From Ramlibacter albus (GTDB lineage: Bacteria; Pseudomonadota; Gammaproteobacteria; Burkholderiales; Burkholderiaceae_C): a stretch of 64,000 nt of DNA. Below, one piece after another: positions 8,788 to 17,398 of this stretch (position 1 is its first letter; each line of letters starts with the position of its first letter). Where the stretch lies: assembly GCF_014297445.1 (NCBI RefSeq), contig NZ_JACORU010000005.1:124001-188000 (forward strand), given 5' to 3'. The notes beneath the pieces were generated by a model. That model was not told the origin of the DNA and made no database searches. It worked only from the letters and a program-made list of their open reading frames with translations. A program made the translations under genes and the position numbers.

Positions 8788-8916
8788 TCGCCCATGGTGG
8801 GAGGGCCGCGCCCCTGCGGGATTGACCTAAGGCAACAGCAGGCGAATCTTGCCGCCCGTCAAGGATGCAAGCCGGGCGGCTGCCGATACTGGGCCCCGAT
8901 GAAAGGGAGAACGACC

Positions 8917-9171
8917 ATGCGCGAAGCGATCCTCGGGCCGGTGGGCGGCCATTACGTGGCAGTGCGCGCTTTTCCGAGCGCGGACGGAACGGACGAGTTC
9001 CTGGCCGGGTTCAGGGTTTTCCCGTTCCGGCCGGGCTCCTTCGGGGACGAGGGCCACATCGTTTCCCACGCCTGCAAGGCGCGCTACCCCTCGGTCGAGG
9101 TGGCCTTGCATCACGCTCGTCTGAAAGGTGCCGCTGCGGCCGAGCAACTGGCTTGCGAGCCGCCGGGATGA
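8917..9171 (+). CDS. Small hypothetical protein, 84 residues
   Basis: Starts MREAILGPVGGHYVAV and shows no signal peptide or membrane segment. AAAGGGAG (8902-8909) is placed seven bases before the ATG and decides the start; an ATG at 8899 lies before this site. The composition, with alternating hydrophobic residues and several histidines, suggests a small folded cytoplasmic protein. Its stop overlaps an ATG of the next gene's frame, so the two are probably cotranscribed. Function unknown. Confidence 0.6.
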   Translation: MREAILGPVGGHYVAVRAFPSADGTDEFLAGFRVFPFRPGSFGDEGHIVSHACKARYPSVEVALHHARLKGAAAAEQLACEPPG

Positions 9172-9203
9172 GCGCGACACTGGGGGACCTGAAAGGGGCG
9201 TCG

Positions 9204-9476
9204 ATGGCCACATCCAGCAGCCCGCAACCCCTGGCGCCCGAAGCCGAAGGCGCCACGCGGGGCAACATCTCCTCCACCTGGTTGATCCTCGCGGCGGCGG
9301 TGGCCTTCGTCGCCATCGCGCAGATCTCGCTGGGCGGCAGCTCCGAGACGCGCGAGTGCAAGCGCGAGGCGCAGGAGAACGCCAGCGTCGCCCGCGCCAT
9401 GGGCGGCGAGGAGCGCTTCATCGAGATGTGCATGGAGCTGCAGAAGAAGGTGCGGGAAGTCAGCCAGCGCCGTTAG
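9204..9476 (+). CDS. Small single-pass membrane protein
   Basis: A 90-residue protein with one transmembrane helix (TWLILAAAVAFVAIAQISLGG, about residues 24-44), a polar Ser/Pro-rich N-terminus and a charged C-terminal helix with two cysteines. GAAAGGGG at 9191-9198 favours this ATG; one at 9168, overlapping the previous gene's stop as ATGA, would add 12 residues. The topology suggests a membrane-anchored partner or regulator, but nothing identifies a partner. Confidence 0.6.
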   Translation: MATSSSPQPLAPEAEGATRGNISSTWLILAAAVAFVAIAQISLGGSSETRECKREAQENASVARAMGGEERFIEMCMELQKKVREVSQRR

Positions 9477-9563
9477 GCGTTTCTTCGACCAGCAATACCC
9501 CCTGTTGCGCGCGGCGCGGGGCCCGCCTACCCTGCGCGGGCATTGCCAACAACAGGAGAACCC

Positions 9564-10529
9564 ATGCGCCTGCTTTCCAGGATCGCCCTCGGCCTGGTGC
9601 TCGCCTGCGGCGCGCTCGCCGCCGCCGCGCAGTCCGACTACCCCAACAAGCCCATCAAGTGGATCGTGCCGTACCCGCCGGGCGGCACCACCGACCTGCT
9701 GGCGCGGCTGATGGGGCAGTACCTGTCCACGAAGCTGGGGCAGTCGATCGTCATCGAGAACCGTGCCGGCGGCGGCAACAACATCGGCACGGAGATGTCG
9801 GTGAAGTCTCCGCCCGACGGCTACACGTGGCACCTGGTGAACCCCGCCAACGCGATCAACGCCACGCTGTACGAGAAGCTGCCGTTCAACTTCCTGAACG
9901 ACCTCGCACCGGTGGCCGGCATCATCCGCGTGCCCAACGTGATGACGGTGACGAAGAATTTCCCGGCCAAGACGGTGCCGGAATTCATCGCTTACGCGAA
10001 GGCCAACCCGGACAAAGTGAACATGGCGTCGTCGGGCTCGGGCACTTCGGTGCACCTGTCCGGCGAGCTGTTCAAGTCGATGGCCGGCATCTCGATGAAG
10101 CACATCCCCTACAAGGGCGCCGGGCCTGCCACCACCGACCTGATCGGCGGCCAGGTCGACGTGATCTTCGACAACATGCCGTCGATCATCAGCCACATCC
10201 GAGCCGGCACGGTGCGCGCACTCGGCGTGACGAGCGCGCAGCGTTCGCCCGCGCTGCCCGACGTGCCGACGGTCGCCGAGACGGTGCCAGGCTACGAGGC
10301 CAGCGCCTGGTTCGGCGCCGCCGTGCCGAAGGGCACGCCGCGGCCGATCATCGACCGCCTCAACCGCGAGTTCAACGCCGCGCTGGCCGACCCGCAGATG
10401 CGCGCGAAGCTCGCGGACCTGGGTGGCGTCCCCATCCCCGGCACGCCCGAGCAGTTCTGGGAACTGCACAGGATGGAAACCGAGAAGTGGGCCAAGGTGG
10501 TCAAGTCCTCGGGCGCGAAGGCCGAGTAA
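9564..10529 (+). CDS. Bug-family periplasmic solute receptor (second of five)
   Basis: A 321-residue binding protein. AGGAG at 9554-9558 selects this ATG, which gives a clean signal peptide ending ALAAAAQ before SDYPNKPIKWIVPYPPGG. The ligand loop YPPGGTTDLLAR and the C-terminal AKLADLGG segment are typical. Unlike three of its four paralogues it stands alone, with no catabolic enzymes nearby. Its 3' end overlaps the 3' end of the convergent MFS gene by 29 bp. Its ligand cannot be predicted. Confidence 0.92.
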   Translation: MRLLSRIALGLVLACGALAAAAQSDYPNKPIKWIVPYPPGGTTDLLARLMGQYLSTKLGQSIVIENRAGGGNNIGTEMSVKSPPDGYTWHLVNPANAINATLYEKLPFNFLNDLAPVAGIIRVPNVMTVTKNFPAKTVPEFIAYAKANPDKVNMASSGSGTSVHLSGELFKSMAGISMKHIPYKGAGPATTDLIGGQVDVIFDNMPSIISHIRAGTVRALGVTSAQRSPALPDVPTVAETVPGYEASAWFGAAVPKGTPRPIIDRLNREFNAALADPQMRAKLADLGGVPIPGTPEQFWELHRMETEKWAKVVKSSGAKAE

Positions 10530-11688
10530 GCAGCGTGCTCGCGGCGAGCAGCGCCGCCGCCATCCCATAGCCGAGCGCCGTGGCGTGCAGGCCGATGTGG
10601 GTGGTGAGCAGGCCGGCCAGGATCGCGGGCAGGCTGAAGGCGAGGTAGCTTGCCGCGAAGAACGCTGCCATCGTCGCGGCGCGCTCGTGCGGCGCGGCCA
10701 GCGGCACCAGCGTGCGCACGGAGCCGCTGAACGCCGTGCCGAAACCGGCACCGGTGATCATCGTGCCCGCGATGGCCGCGATCGGCCACACCCAGTGGAT
10801 GCCCACGAGCGTGAGCAGCGCGCCGAACGAGAGCGCTGCCGCGCCGGCCGCGAGCGCCTTGGGCGGCGGCACCTTGCGCGCAAGGGCGATCGCGGTCGCG
10901 CTGGTGAACGAGAGCACCGCGATCAACGTGCCGCCCACCAGGGGCGCGCGGCTGCCCGCCAGGCCGGCCGCGAGGCTCGGGCCCAGCGAGAAGTAGAAGC
11001 CACCGACCGCCCACTGCGCGGTGTTGACCGGCAGCACCTGCACGAGTGCGGCGCGCACGTTGGCCGGCAGTGCCAGGCGTGGGCGCAGCGAGCGCCATGC
11101 ACCGGGGCGGCGCTGCACGGTTTCCGGCAGGAATGCAGTGGCAACGAGCTCGGCCGCCATGATGGCGAGCAGCAAGTCGAACACGAGCTTCATGGGCTGC
11201 GGCGCGAACTGCACCAGCAAGGCCGCGCCGAGCGCGCCCGCACCGAGCCCGACCATGGGCGCGATGCTGTTGACCAGTGCGCCGCGTTCGCGGTGCAGGT
11301 CGACCATGCCCGCCGACAGTGCGGTGGTCGCGATGCCGGTGGCCACGCCCTGCAGGACGCGCGCGGCGAGCAGCCAATCCACGGACGTCGCTTCGCGGAA
11401 GATGAGGAGGGAGCCGATCTCCAGCACGAGCGCGAGCGCGATTACTTCGCGCCGGCCGCGGTAGTCCGAGAGCGCGCCGAACACCAGCAGCGCGGCAAGC
11501 AGTGCGATGGCGTAGCTCGCGAACACGACCGTGAGCGTCAGCGCCGAGAAGCCCCAGGCCGCGCGGTAGAGCGCGTAGAGCGGCGAGGGCACGGCGGAAG
11601 CCGCGAGGAAGGTGACGAGGATGAGCCCCTTGAGCGCCAGGGCGTTGGTCGGCGGCAGCAGGCTGCGGGGGTAGGCGGAAGCGTCCAT
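10501..11688 (-). CDS. MFS transporter (drug-efflux or sugar-efflux type)
   Basis: A 395-residue, about 12-helix major facilitator protein of the inner membrane. Hydrophobic helices cover the length, and a loop reading SDYRGRREVIALAL between helices 2 and 3 matches the MFS A-motif region. Export of a small organic compound is likely. The start is the ATG with GAGGT five bases upstream; a longer frame would run into the divergent LysR promoter region. It is divergent from that LysR gene, which probably controls it. Confidence 0.85.
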   Translation of the reverse strand: MDASAYPRSLLPPTNALALKGLILVTFLAASAVPSPLYALYRAAWGFSALTLTVVFASYAIALLAALLVFGALSDYRGRREVIALALVLEIGSLLIFREATSVDWLLAARVLQGVATGIATTALSAGMVDLHRERGALVNSIAPMVGLGAGALGAALLVQFAPQPMKLVFDLLLAIMAAELVATAFLPETVQRRPGAWRSLRPRLALPANVRAALVQVLPVNTAQWAVGGFYFSLGPSLAAGLAGSRAPLVGGTLIAVLSFTSATAIALARKVPPPKALAAGAAALSFGALLTLVGIHWVWPIAAIAGTMITGAGFGTAFSGSVRTLVPLAAPHERAATMAAFFAASYLAFSLPAILAGLLTTHIGLHATALGYGMAAALLAASTLLTRPSRPRT

Positions 11689-11807
11689 GGGGACCTCGAT
11701 GCGGTGGTGAAGCCCGGCATCTGGGTGTGCCGCGGCGCGGGAGTAGGGGCACGCGCCGGCCATGACTGTTGCGGAAAGTGGAACAGCGGCGGATGATCCC
11801 GGCCCAC

Positions 11808-12710
11808 ATGGACCGCTTCACCGCAATGGGCGCCTTCGTGCGCGTGGTGGAGGCCGGCAGCTTCACGCGCGCGGCCGACACGCTGGGCCTGCCCCGCGCC
11901 AACCTCACGCGCCTGGTGCAGGGGCTGGAGCGCGACCTGCGCGTGCGCCTGCTCGAGCGCACCACGCGCGCCGTGAAGGTGACGCACGAAGGCGCGGCGT
12001 ACTACGAGCGCGCGGTGGCGTTGCTCGCGGAAGTCGCGGACATGGAGGCGACTGCGCGGCAGTCGGCGCAGCAGCCGTCGGGCGAGCTGCGCATCGACGT
12101 CGCCACCGCCATGGCCGCGCACCTGATCGTGCCCGCGCTGCCGGCGTTGTACCGCGCGTACCCGCAGCTGCGGCTGCACATCGGCAGCAGCAACCAGCCC
12201 GTCAACCTCGTCGCCGACAACGTCGATTGCGCGCTGCGCATCGGCCGCATCGAGGACCAGGACCTCATCGCGCGCCGCGTCGGCGAGTTCCGCATGGTGA
12301 CCTGCGCGTCGCCTGCGTATCTATCGGCGCATGGCACGCCGGCGACGCCGCACGAGCTGCAGGCGCAGCACGAGCTGGTCGCGCTCGCGATGGCGCGCTC
12401 GGGCAAGGCGCTGGACTTCCGCTTCGCACGGCGCGGGGAGCCGCTGGACCTGACGCCGCGCGGCCGCTTCATGGTGGACGACACCAATTCGTACCTCGTC
12501 GCGGCGGCCATGGGGCTCGGCGTGGCGCAAGTGCCTTCGTACGTGCTCGGCACGGCGCTGGCCGCGGGCACGCTCGTGCCCATCCTCGAAGACTGGCAGG
12601 CGCCACCGGTGCCGGTGAGCGCGCTGTACCGGCGCAACCGCTTTCTCGGCGCGAAGGTGTCGGTGTTCGTGGACTGGGCGAGCGGGCTCTTCGCTCGGCT
12701 GAACGCTTAG
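11808..12710 (+). CDS. LysR family transcriptional regulator
   Basis: A 300-residue regulator of the group that begins MDRFTAMGAFVRVVEAGSFT, with a winged helix-turn-helix in the first 60 residues and an effector domain from about 90. The chosen ATG gives the standard family N-terminus; ATG 11793 is an alternative. It is divergent from the MFS gene across 119 bp, so control of that transporter is the natural hypothesis. Its stop overlaps the stop of the VWA gene by 3 bp. Confidence 0.9.
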   Translation: MDRFTAMGAFVRVVEAGSFTRAADTLGLPRANLTRLVQGLERDLRVRLLERTTRAVKVTHEGAAYYERAVALLAEVADMEATARQSAQQPSGELRIDVATAMAAHLIVPALPALYRAYPQLRLHIGSSNQPVNLVADNVDCALRIGRIEDQDLIARRVGEFRMVTCASPAYLSAHGTPATPHELQAQHELVALAMARSGKALDFRFARRGEPLDLTPRGRFMVDDTNSYLVAAAMGLGVAQVPSYVLGTALAAGTLVPILEDWQAPPVPVSALYRRNRFLGAKVSVFVDWASGLFARLNA

Positions 12711-13744
12711 TCGATCCGGCGGAACCACACCACCGACAGCAGCGCGGCGATGAGCGTGAGCAAGGCCGAGCCGGCGGCCACGAGCGCCGTCACCTCGGTC
12801 TCGCGCGTCTGCACCTGCAGCTGCGAGCCGAGGTTCTCGTAGACGGCGCGCAGCTTCTCGGCCGTGCCGGCGTGGTGGTAGTCGCCGCCGGTGACACGTG
12901 CCACCTCGCGCAGCGTGGGCTCGTCCAGCTGCAGGTAGATGGAATAGCCTTCCCCCATCGACGCCGCGCCGTCCGGCGTGCCCAGGCCCACGACGTAGAT
13001 CTTCACGCCGCGGTCGGCGGCCATCTTCGCGGCTTCGAGCGTGTCGATGCCCGTCGTGCGGCGCCCGTCGCTGAGCAGGATGATTGCGGCGGACTTGTAC
13101 GAGCCCGGCGGCACGGGCTGCACCTGCTTCGGCGGCGGCTTGGCCTTGTCGTCGAGGCTGCGCGACTGCTTCCTGCCGCCGAACGTCATCTCGCCGATGT
13201 CGATGCCCTGTTCGGGGAACAGTTCGGAGAGGCAATGCACGATGGCGTTGCCGATGGCCGTGCCGCGCTGCATCTGGAAGGCGTCGATCGCCGTGACGAG
13301 GGCGGCGCGGTCGAGCGTGGCCCGCTGCGCGACCTGGCTGCTGCCCGCGAACGTGATCAGGCCGACGTCGATGTCCTTGGGCAGGTCCTTCAGGAACAGC
13401 TTGGCCGCTTCCTGCGCGGCCGCGAGCCGCGTCGGCTGCACGTCGCTCACGCGCATGCTGAGCGACACGTCGATGGCCAGCATGATGGTGCTGCGCGACC
13501 AGGGCAGGGTGACGCGCGCGACGGGTCGCGCGGCGGCGACGAGCAAGCCGCAGATGGCCAGCAGCAGGAGCGCGGGCGGCACGTGGCGGCGCCAGTTGCG
13601 GCCCTCGGCGGCCGCCCGCACCACGCCCACGTTGCTGTAGCGCACCGCGTTCTTGCGCCCGCGCCGCAGCAGCCACACATAGGCGGCCGGCAGCAGCGGC
13701 AGCGCCAGCAGCAGCCACAGGTAGTCGGGCCAGAGGAACAGCAT
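12707..13744 (-). CDS. VWA-domain membrane protein (BatA-like)
   Basis: A 345-residue inner-membrane protein. Two N-terminal helices (about residues 6-25 and 51-70) precede a von Willebrand A domain whose metal site begins DVSLSM near residue 95 and continues through the TFAGSS and LSDGRRTTG segments. A C-terminal helix (about 315-337) ends at FRRID. BatA/BatB-type proteins usually lie with a MoxR ATPase and a DUF58 gene; neither is here, so this copy is isolated. A Lys/Pro-rich insert (SLDDKAKPPPKQVQP) interrupts the VWA domain. Confidence 0.85.
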   Translation of the reverse strand: MLFLWPDYLWLLLALPLLPAAYVWLLRRGRKNAVRYSNVGVVRAAAEGRNWRRHVPPALLLLAICGLLVAAARPVARVTLPWSRSTIMLAIDVSLSMRVSDVQPTRLAAAQEAAKLFLKDLPKDIDVGLITFAGSSQVAQRATLDRAALVTAIDAFQMQRGTAIGNAIVHCLSELFPEQGIDIGEMTFGGRKQSRSLDDKAKPPPKQVQPVPPGSYKSAAIILLSDGRRTTGIDTLEAAKMAADRGVKIYVVGLGTPDGAASMGEGYSIYLQLDEPTLREVARVTGGDYHHAGTAEKLRAVYENLGSQLQVQTRETEVTALVAAGSALLTLIAALLSVVWFRRID

Positions 13745-13841
13745 GTTTGACTTGGGCGGGGTCGAGGGGCTCCCGCAGCGCAGCAATATGCTCCGGTTGC
13801 TGCACGTTGGCAACCGCCATTGCGCGTACGCCCGAACGCCT

Positions 13842-14198
13842 TCAGCGCCTGGGTTTGGCTTTGCGCGCCGGCGCGGCGCGCCGCGCGGCGTCCAGTGCGA
13901 GCCGCGCCCACGGCGCCATCAGTGCAGGCGAGTCCATCGCTTCGGTGGGCACGGTCCAGTAGCCCATGCCCTGCTGCTTGCCACGTATTTCGTACACGAA
14001 GCGGCGCCCGCCGGCGTCGATGAAGTGCTGCTGCGTCTCGCCGTCCGCCTTCAGGTACAGCGTGTCGCCGACGATGATGGCGACGAACCAGCCGTCGACG
14101 TACAGGCCGTAGCCCCCGAACATGCGCTTACCTTGCACCTCGCCCACGGGCGCCAGCAGCTCGCGGCAGTACTCGGCAAAACCTTCCTGTACCGTCAT
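13842..14198 (-). CDS. TfoX N-terminal domain protein
   Basis: A 118-residue protein with the TfoX/Sxy N-terminal fold: MFGGYGLYVDGWFVAII, then DTLYLKADGET, then an aromatic MGYWTVP segment. TfoX-type proteins in gammaproteobacteria act in competence regulation, but many short stand-alone homologues in other bacteria have no defined role. The tail is basic (RRAAPARKAKPRR) and could contact nucleic acid. It has no operon partner; the nearest upstream gene is divergent. Confidence 0.8.
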   Translation of the reverse strand: MTVQEGFAEYCRELLAPVGEVQGKRMFGGYGLYVDGWFVAIIVGDTLYLKADGETQQHFIDAGGRRFVYEIRGKQQGMGYWTVPTEAMDSPALMAPWARLALDAARRAAPARKAKPRR

Positions 14199-14317
14199 GG
14201 GCCGCAGTATGCGAGAAAAGATTCACGGTTCGGCACACATCGCCGCAAGCTCAGCAGGCACACAAGATTTGTCACACGGAGTACCCTGCACGAAGTTGGG
14301 AACAGGGAGAGTCAGCC

Positions 14318-16303
14318 ATGGAAACCCACGAGGGCGCGACCGCCCAAGCCTACCGTGAGCTCATCGAGATCGGCATCGCGCTGTCCGCCGAGAAGGACCC
14401 CGCGCGGCTGCGCGAGCGCATCCTCGCCGAAGCCAAGCGCCTCGCCAATGCCGACGCCGGCACGCTCTACCTGAAACACAAGGGCAAGGAGCTGCACTTC
14501 CAGATCGTGCGCAACGACTCGCTGGGCATCGCCCTGGGCGGCACGACCGGCCTGGACTGCGACCTGCCGCCGGTGCCGCTGGTGCTGGAGGACGGCCGGC
14601 CCAACATGCACAACGTGGCGTCGTACTGCGCGATCACCGGCGAGATCGTCAACATCGCCGACGCCTACGACCCGAACGACCCGTACGATTTCTCGGGCAC
14701 CGAGGCTTTCGACCGGCGCCTGGGCTACCGCTCGCACTCGTTCCTGACCGTGCCGCTCATGAACCACAACGGCATGGTGATCGGCGTGCTGCAGCTGATC
14801 AACGCGAAGGACGCCACCGGCAAGGTCGTGCCCTTCGACCCCGCCATCGTGCCGATGGTGAGCAGCCTCGCCTCGCAGGCCGCCGTCTCCATCGACAACC
14901 GGCTGCTGATCGAGGAGCTCAAGCTGCTGCTCGACTCCTTCATCGGCGTGATCGCCACCGCCATCGACACGAAGAGCCCCTACACCGGCGGCCACTGCCA
15001 GCGCGTGCCGGTGCTCACCGAGATGCTGGTGAAGGCGGCGTGCGACGTGAAGGACGGCCCCTTCGCGGGCTTCGACCTCACCGAGGAGGAGTGGTACGAA
15101 CTGCGCGTGGCCTGCTGGCTGCACGACTGCGGCAAGGTGATCACGCCCGAGCACATCGTGGACAAGGCCACCAAGCTGGAATGCATCTACGACCGCATCC
15201 ACGAGATCCGCATGCGCTTCGAGGTGCTCAAGCGGGATGCCGAGATCGCGATGCTCAAGGCGGTGATGGCCGGCGGCGACCCTGCCCTGCTGCGCGAGAA
15301 GTACGAGCAGGAATGCGCGACGCTGGACGAGGAGTTCGCTTTCGTCGGCGAATGCAACGTCGGCGGCGAGTACATGGCGCCCGAGAAAGTGGAGCGCCTG
15401 CAGCGCATCGCCGAGCGCACGTGGATGCGCACGCTGTCCAACCGCATCGGCATTTCCTATGCCGAGCAGAAGCGGCGCGAGGCCGTGCCCGAGCGGCCCC
15501 TGCCGATCGAGGAGAACCTGCTGGCCGACCGCCCCGACCACATCAGCCCGCGCCAGGGCCTGCGCCTGTCGGCCGAGGGCAACCCGTGGGGCTTCAAGAT
15601 GAAGGTGCCGGAGCGCGAGGCCAACCTCGGCGAGCTGTACAACCTGTCGATCAGCCGCGGCACGCTCACCGAGGAGGACCGCTACCGCATCAACGAGCAC
15701 ATGGCGCAGACGATCATCATGCTCGAGTCGTTGCCTTGGCCGCGCCACTTGCGGCGCGTGCCCGAGTACGCGGGCGGCCACCACGAGAAGATCGACGGCA
15801 CGGGCTACCCGCGCGGGCTGCGCGGCGAAGACATGTCGATCCCCGCGCGCGTGATGGCGATCGCGGACATCTTCGAGGCGCTGACCGCGGCCGATCGGCC
15901 GTACAAGCCGCCCAAGAAGGTGAGCGATGCGCTGCGCATCATGCGCTTCATGGTGAAGGACAAGCACATCGACGCGCACCTGTTCCGGCTGTTCGTGGAG
16001 TCGGGCGTGTACCGCGAGTACGCGGTGCAGCACCTGAAGGCCGAGCAGATCGACGAGGTGGACCTCGGCATGCTGCTCGATGGGTTGACCGACCCGCCGC
16101 CGGCTGCCGCGCCTGCACCCGCCGCGGCCGTCTCCGACGACGAGACCGTGATCATGCCGCGTGCGGCGTTCGTGATCCCGGTCGTGCCGACGCTGGAGCA
16201 GGTCACCGCCCAGGACGAGACCGTGCCGCTGGTCCTGCCGAAGGAAGTGCCGGTCGTGGTGCCGACGCCGGCGTTGATGGACGAGGTGGATGCGCGCGTC
16301 TGA
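14318..16303 (+). CDS. GAF and HD-GYP domain protein, likely cyclic-di-GMP phosphodiesterase
   Basis: A 661-residue cytoplasmic signalling protein. An N-terminal GAF domain (about residues 12-190) could bind a small ligand. The HD part has TKSPYTGGHCQRV near 224, the metal dyad WLHDCGKV near 268 and HHEKIDGTGYP near 488. The HD-GYP signature implies hydrolysis of cyclic di-GMP. About 220 residues separate HD from the GYP motif, far more than usual, so there is a large charged insert. The last 75 residues are Pro/Ala/Val-rich and look disordered. AGGGAGAG at 14304-14311 supports the start. Confidence 0.85.
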   Translation: METHEGATAQAYRELIEIGIALSAEKDPARLRERILAEAKRLANADAGTLYLKHKGKELHFQIVRNDSLGIALGGTTGLDCDLPPVPLVLEDGRPNMHNVASYCAITGEIVNIADAYDPNDPYDFSGTEAFDRRLGYRSHSFLTVPLMNHNGMVIGVLQLINAKDATGKVVPFDPAIVPMVSSLASQAAVSIDNRLLIEELKLLLDSFIGVIATAIDTKSPYTGGHCQRVPVLTEMLVKAACDVKDGPFAGFDLTEEEWYELRVACWLHDCGKVITPEHIVDKATKLECIYDRIHEIRMRFEVLKRDAEIAMLKAVMAGGDPALLREKYEQECATLDEEFAFVGECNVGGEYMAPEKVERLQRIAERTWMRTLSNRIGISYAEQKRREAVPERPLPIEENLLADRPDHISPRQGLRLSAEGNPWGFKMKVPEREANLGELYNLSISRGTLTEEDRYRINEHMAQTIIMLESLPWPRHLRRVPEYAGGHHEKIDGTGYPRGLRGEDMSIPARVMAIADIFEALTAADRPYKPPKKVSDALRIMRFMVKDKHIDAHLFRLFVESGVYREYAVQHLKAEQIDEVDLGMLLDGLTDPPPAAAPAPAAAVSDDETVIMPRAAFVIPVVPTLEQVTAQDETVPLVLPKEVPVVVPTPALMDEVDARV

Positions 16304-16315
16304 TCGCGCCCGCGG

Positions 16316-16600
16316 TCAGACGTTGCGCCGCGCGACCCAGTAAGTGGCGCCTTCGGCGCCGTAGCGCTCGGTGTGCGGCTTGCCCGCGGGCAGCTGGAAG
16401 GTGTCGCCTGCGAGCAGCCGCCGCTCGCGGCCGTCTTCGCCGAGCCACATCTCGCCCTGCACCACGAGCGCATCCGCGTCGAAGGGGTGCGTGTGCAGCT
16501 CCAGCACCGTGCCGGGTGCCCATACACGTTCGAGAACTTCGTCGGCGCCGCGGGCCAGCGCCTGCGTGCGGAACTCGTCGAAGGTGGGAAGCGTCTCCAT
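16316..16600 (-). CDS. Small cupin-domain protein
   Basis: A 94-residue single-domain cupin. The metal-binding motif is visible as LHTHPFDADALVVQGEMWL, with the second motif LPAGKPHTERYG. Such proteins bind a metal and may be sensors or small enzymes. An in-frame ATG at 16642 would add 14 residues and overlap the vapC stop by 8 bp, so cotranscription with the toxin gene is possible. The substrate is unknown. Confidence 0.75.
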   Translation of the reverse strand: METLPTFDEFRTQALARGADEVLERVWAPGTVLELHTHPFDADALVVQGEMWLGEDGRERRLLAGDTFQLPAGKPHTERYGAEGATYWVARRNV

Positions 16601-16634
16601 CGCCACAGCATACCTGCGCGGCAGCTTGCCGGGG

Positions 16635-17054
16635 TCAGGCATCCCAGGGATTGAGCAACTGCACGCCCGTGCCCCGGAAGTCCTTGACGTTGCGGGTTGC
16701 GAGTGCGAAGCGGCGCGATGCCGCTATGGATGCGATTGCACCGTCGGCAAAGCCGATACGGTTGCCGACGGCCGTTGCGCTGCTGTTCACGGTCGCAAAC
16801 GCAGCGGCAGCCGCGCCGTCGAAAGGGAGCACGCGCCCGCCGAAAAGCGGCAGCACCTGCGATTCGATGGCTTCGTGCAGTTGCCGGCGCCGCCGGCCGG
16901 CAGGCAGCGCCTGCACGCCGCTCAGGAGCTCGGCAAGGGTGATGGACGTGATGTAGAGGGTTTCCGCCGCCTGCGCATCGAGCCACTCCAGCACGCCCTC
17001 GTCGGGCTGCGGCCGCAGCGGCTCGGACACGACGTTGGTGTCGAGGACGATCAC
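16635..17054 (-). CDS. vapC: PIN-domain toxin, VapC/FitB type
   Basis: A 139-residue PIN endoribonuclease, the toxin of a type II pair. The acidic metal-binding residues are D5 in VLDTNVVSE, E42 in LAELLSG, D104 in GFADGAIASIA and D125 or its neighbours in TRNVKDFRGTG. The start is GTG, and it overlaps the antitoxin stop as GTGA, so the two are translationally coupled. Known relatives cleave tRNA or rRNA; the target of this one is unknown. Confidence 0.9.
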   Translation of the reverse strand: MIVLDTNVVSEPLRPQPDEGVLEWLDAQAAETLYITSITLAELLSGVQALPAGRRRRQLHEAIESQVLPLFGGRVLPFDGAAAAAFATVNSSATAVGNRIGFADGAIASIAASRRFALATRNVKDFRGTGVQLLNPWDA

Positions 17055-17284
17055 TCGAAGCGGGCGGGCCTGACTGCAGCTCGGTCGCGATGGGTTTTCA
17101 GCTCCACACCCTTGAGCTTGCGGCCGATGTCGGCCAGCTGGCTGCCGAGGCCGACGGTGGGCCGCACCGCCTGCTCGAGGATGTGGCGGATCTCGGCCTC
17201 CGTGCTTCGCCCGTGCCGCGCCGCGCGCGCCTTCAAGGCGCGATGCGTGGCATCGGTGAGGTTGCGGATGGTCACGGCTGGCAT
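17051..17284 (-). CDS. vapB: Ribbon-helix-helix antitoxin, FitA/VapB type
   Basis: A 77-residue antitoxin. The N-terminus PAVTIRNLTDATHRALKAR is the ribbon-helix-helix DNA-binding part, followed by GRSTEAEIRHILEQAV. The C-terminal tail, rich in Arg and Lys, should wrap around the toxin. The ATG chosen excludes 16 upstream codons that run into the operator palindromes. In this family the complex represses its own promoter. Confidence 0.88.
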   Translation of the reverse strand: MPAVTIRNLTDATHRALKARAARHGRSTEAEIRHILEQAVRPTVGLGSQLADIGRKLKGVELKTHRDRAAVRPARFE

Positions 17285-17304
17285 GGGTACTGCTTCAAGC
17301 CGCA

Positions 17305-17331
17305 TGATATCAAAACGAGAGAGTGATATCA
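17305..17331. promoter_or_regulatory. Paired TGATATCA palindromes, likely VapBC operator
   Basis: Two copies of the perfect 8-bp palindrome TGATATCA (17305-17312 and 17324-17331) lie 19 bp apart, directly upstream of the antitoxin ATG. Ribbon-helix-helix antitoxins bind paired short palindromes, so autoregulation is expected. Confidence 0.6.
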
Positions 17332-17398
17332 ACCTCGGGGCCGGGCCCGCTCGTCATGCGTTTGCACGATTCACGGGACACCGCCCGCCATCTTGATA

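Noticed and set aside
10501..10529. 29-bp overlap between convergent Bug and MFS genes as a sign of a sequencing error
   Set aside because: Both reading frames look complete to their family ends, and similar 3' overlaps occur at 12707-12710 and 39678-39703.
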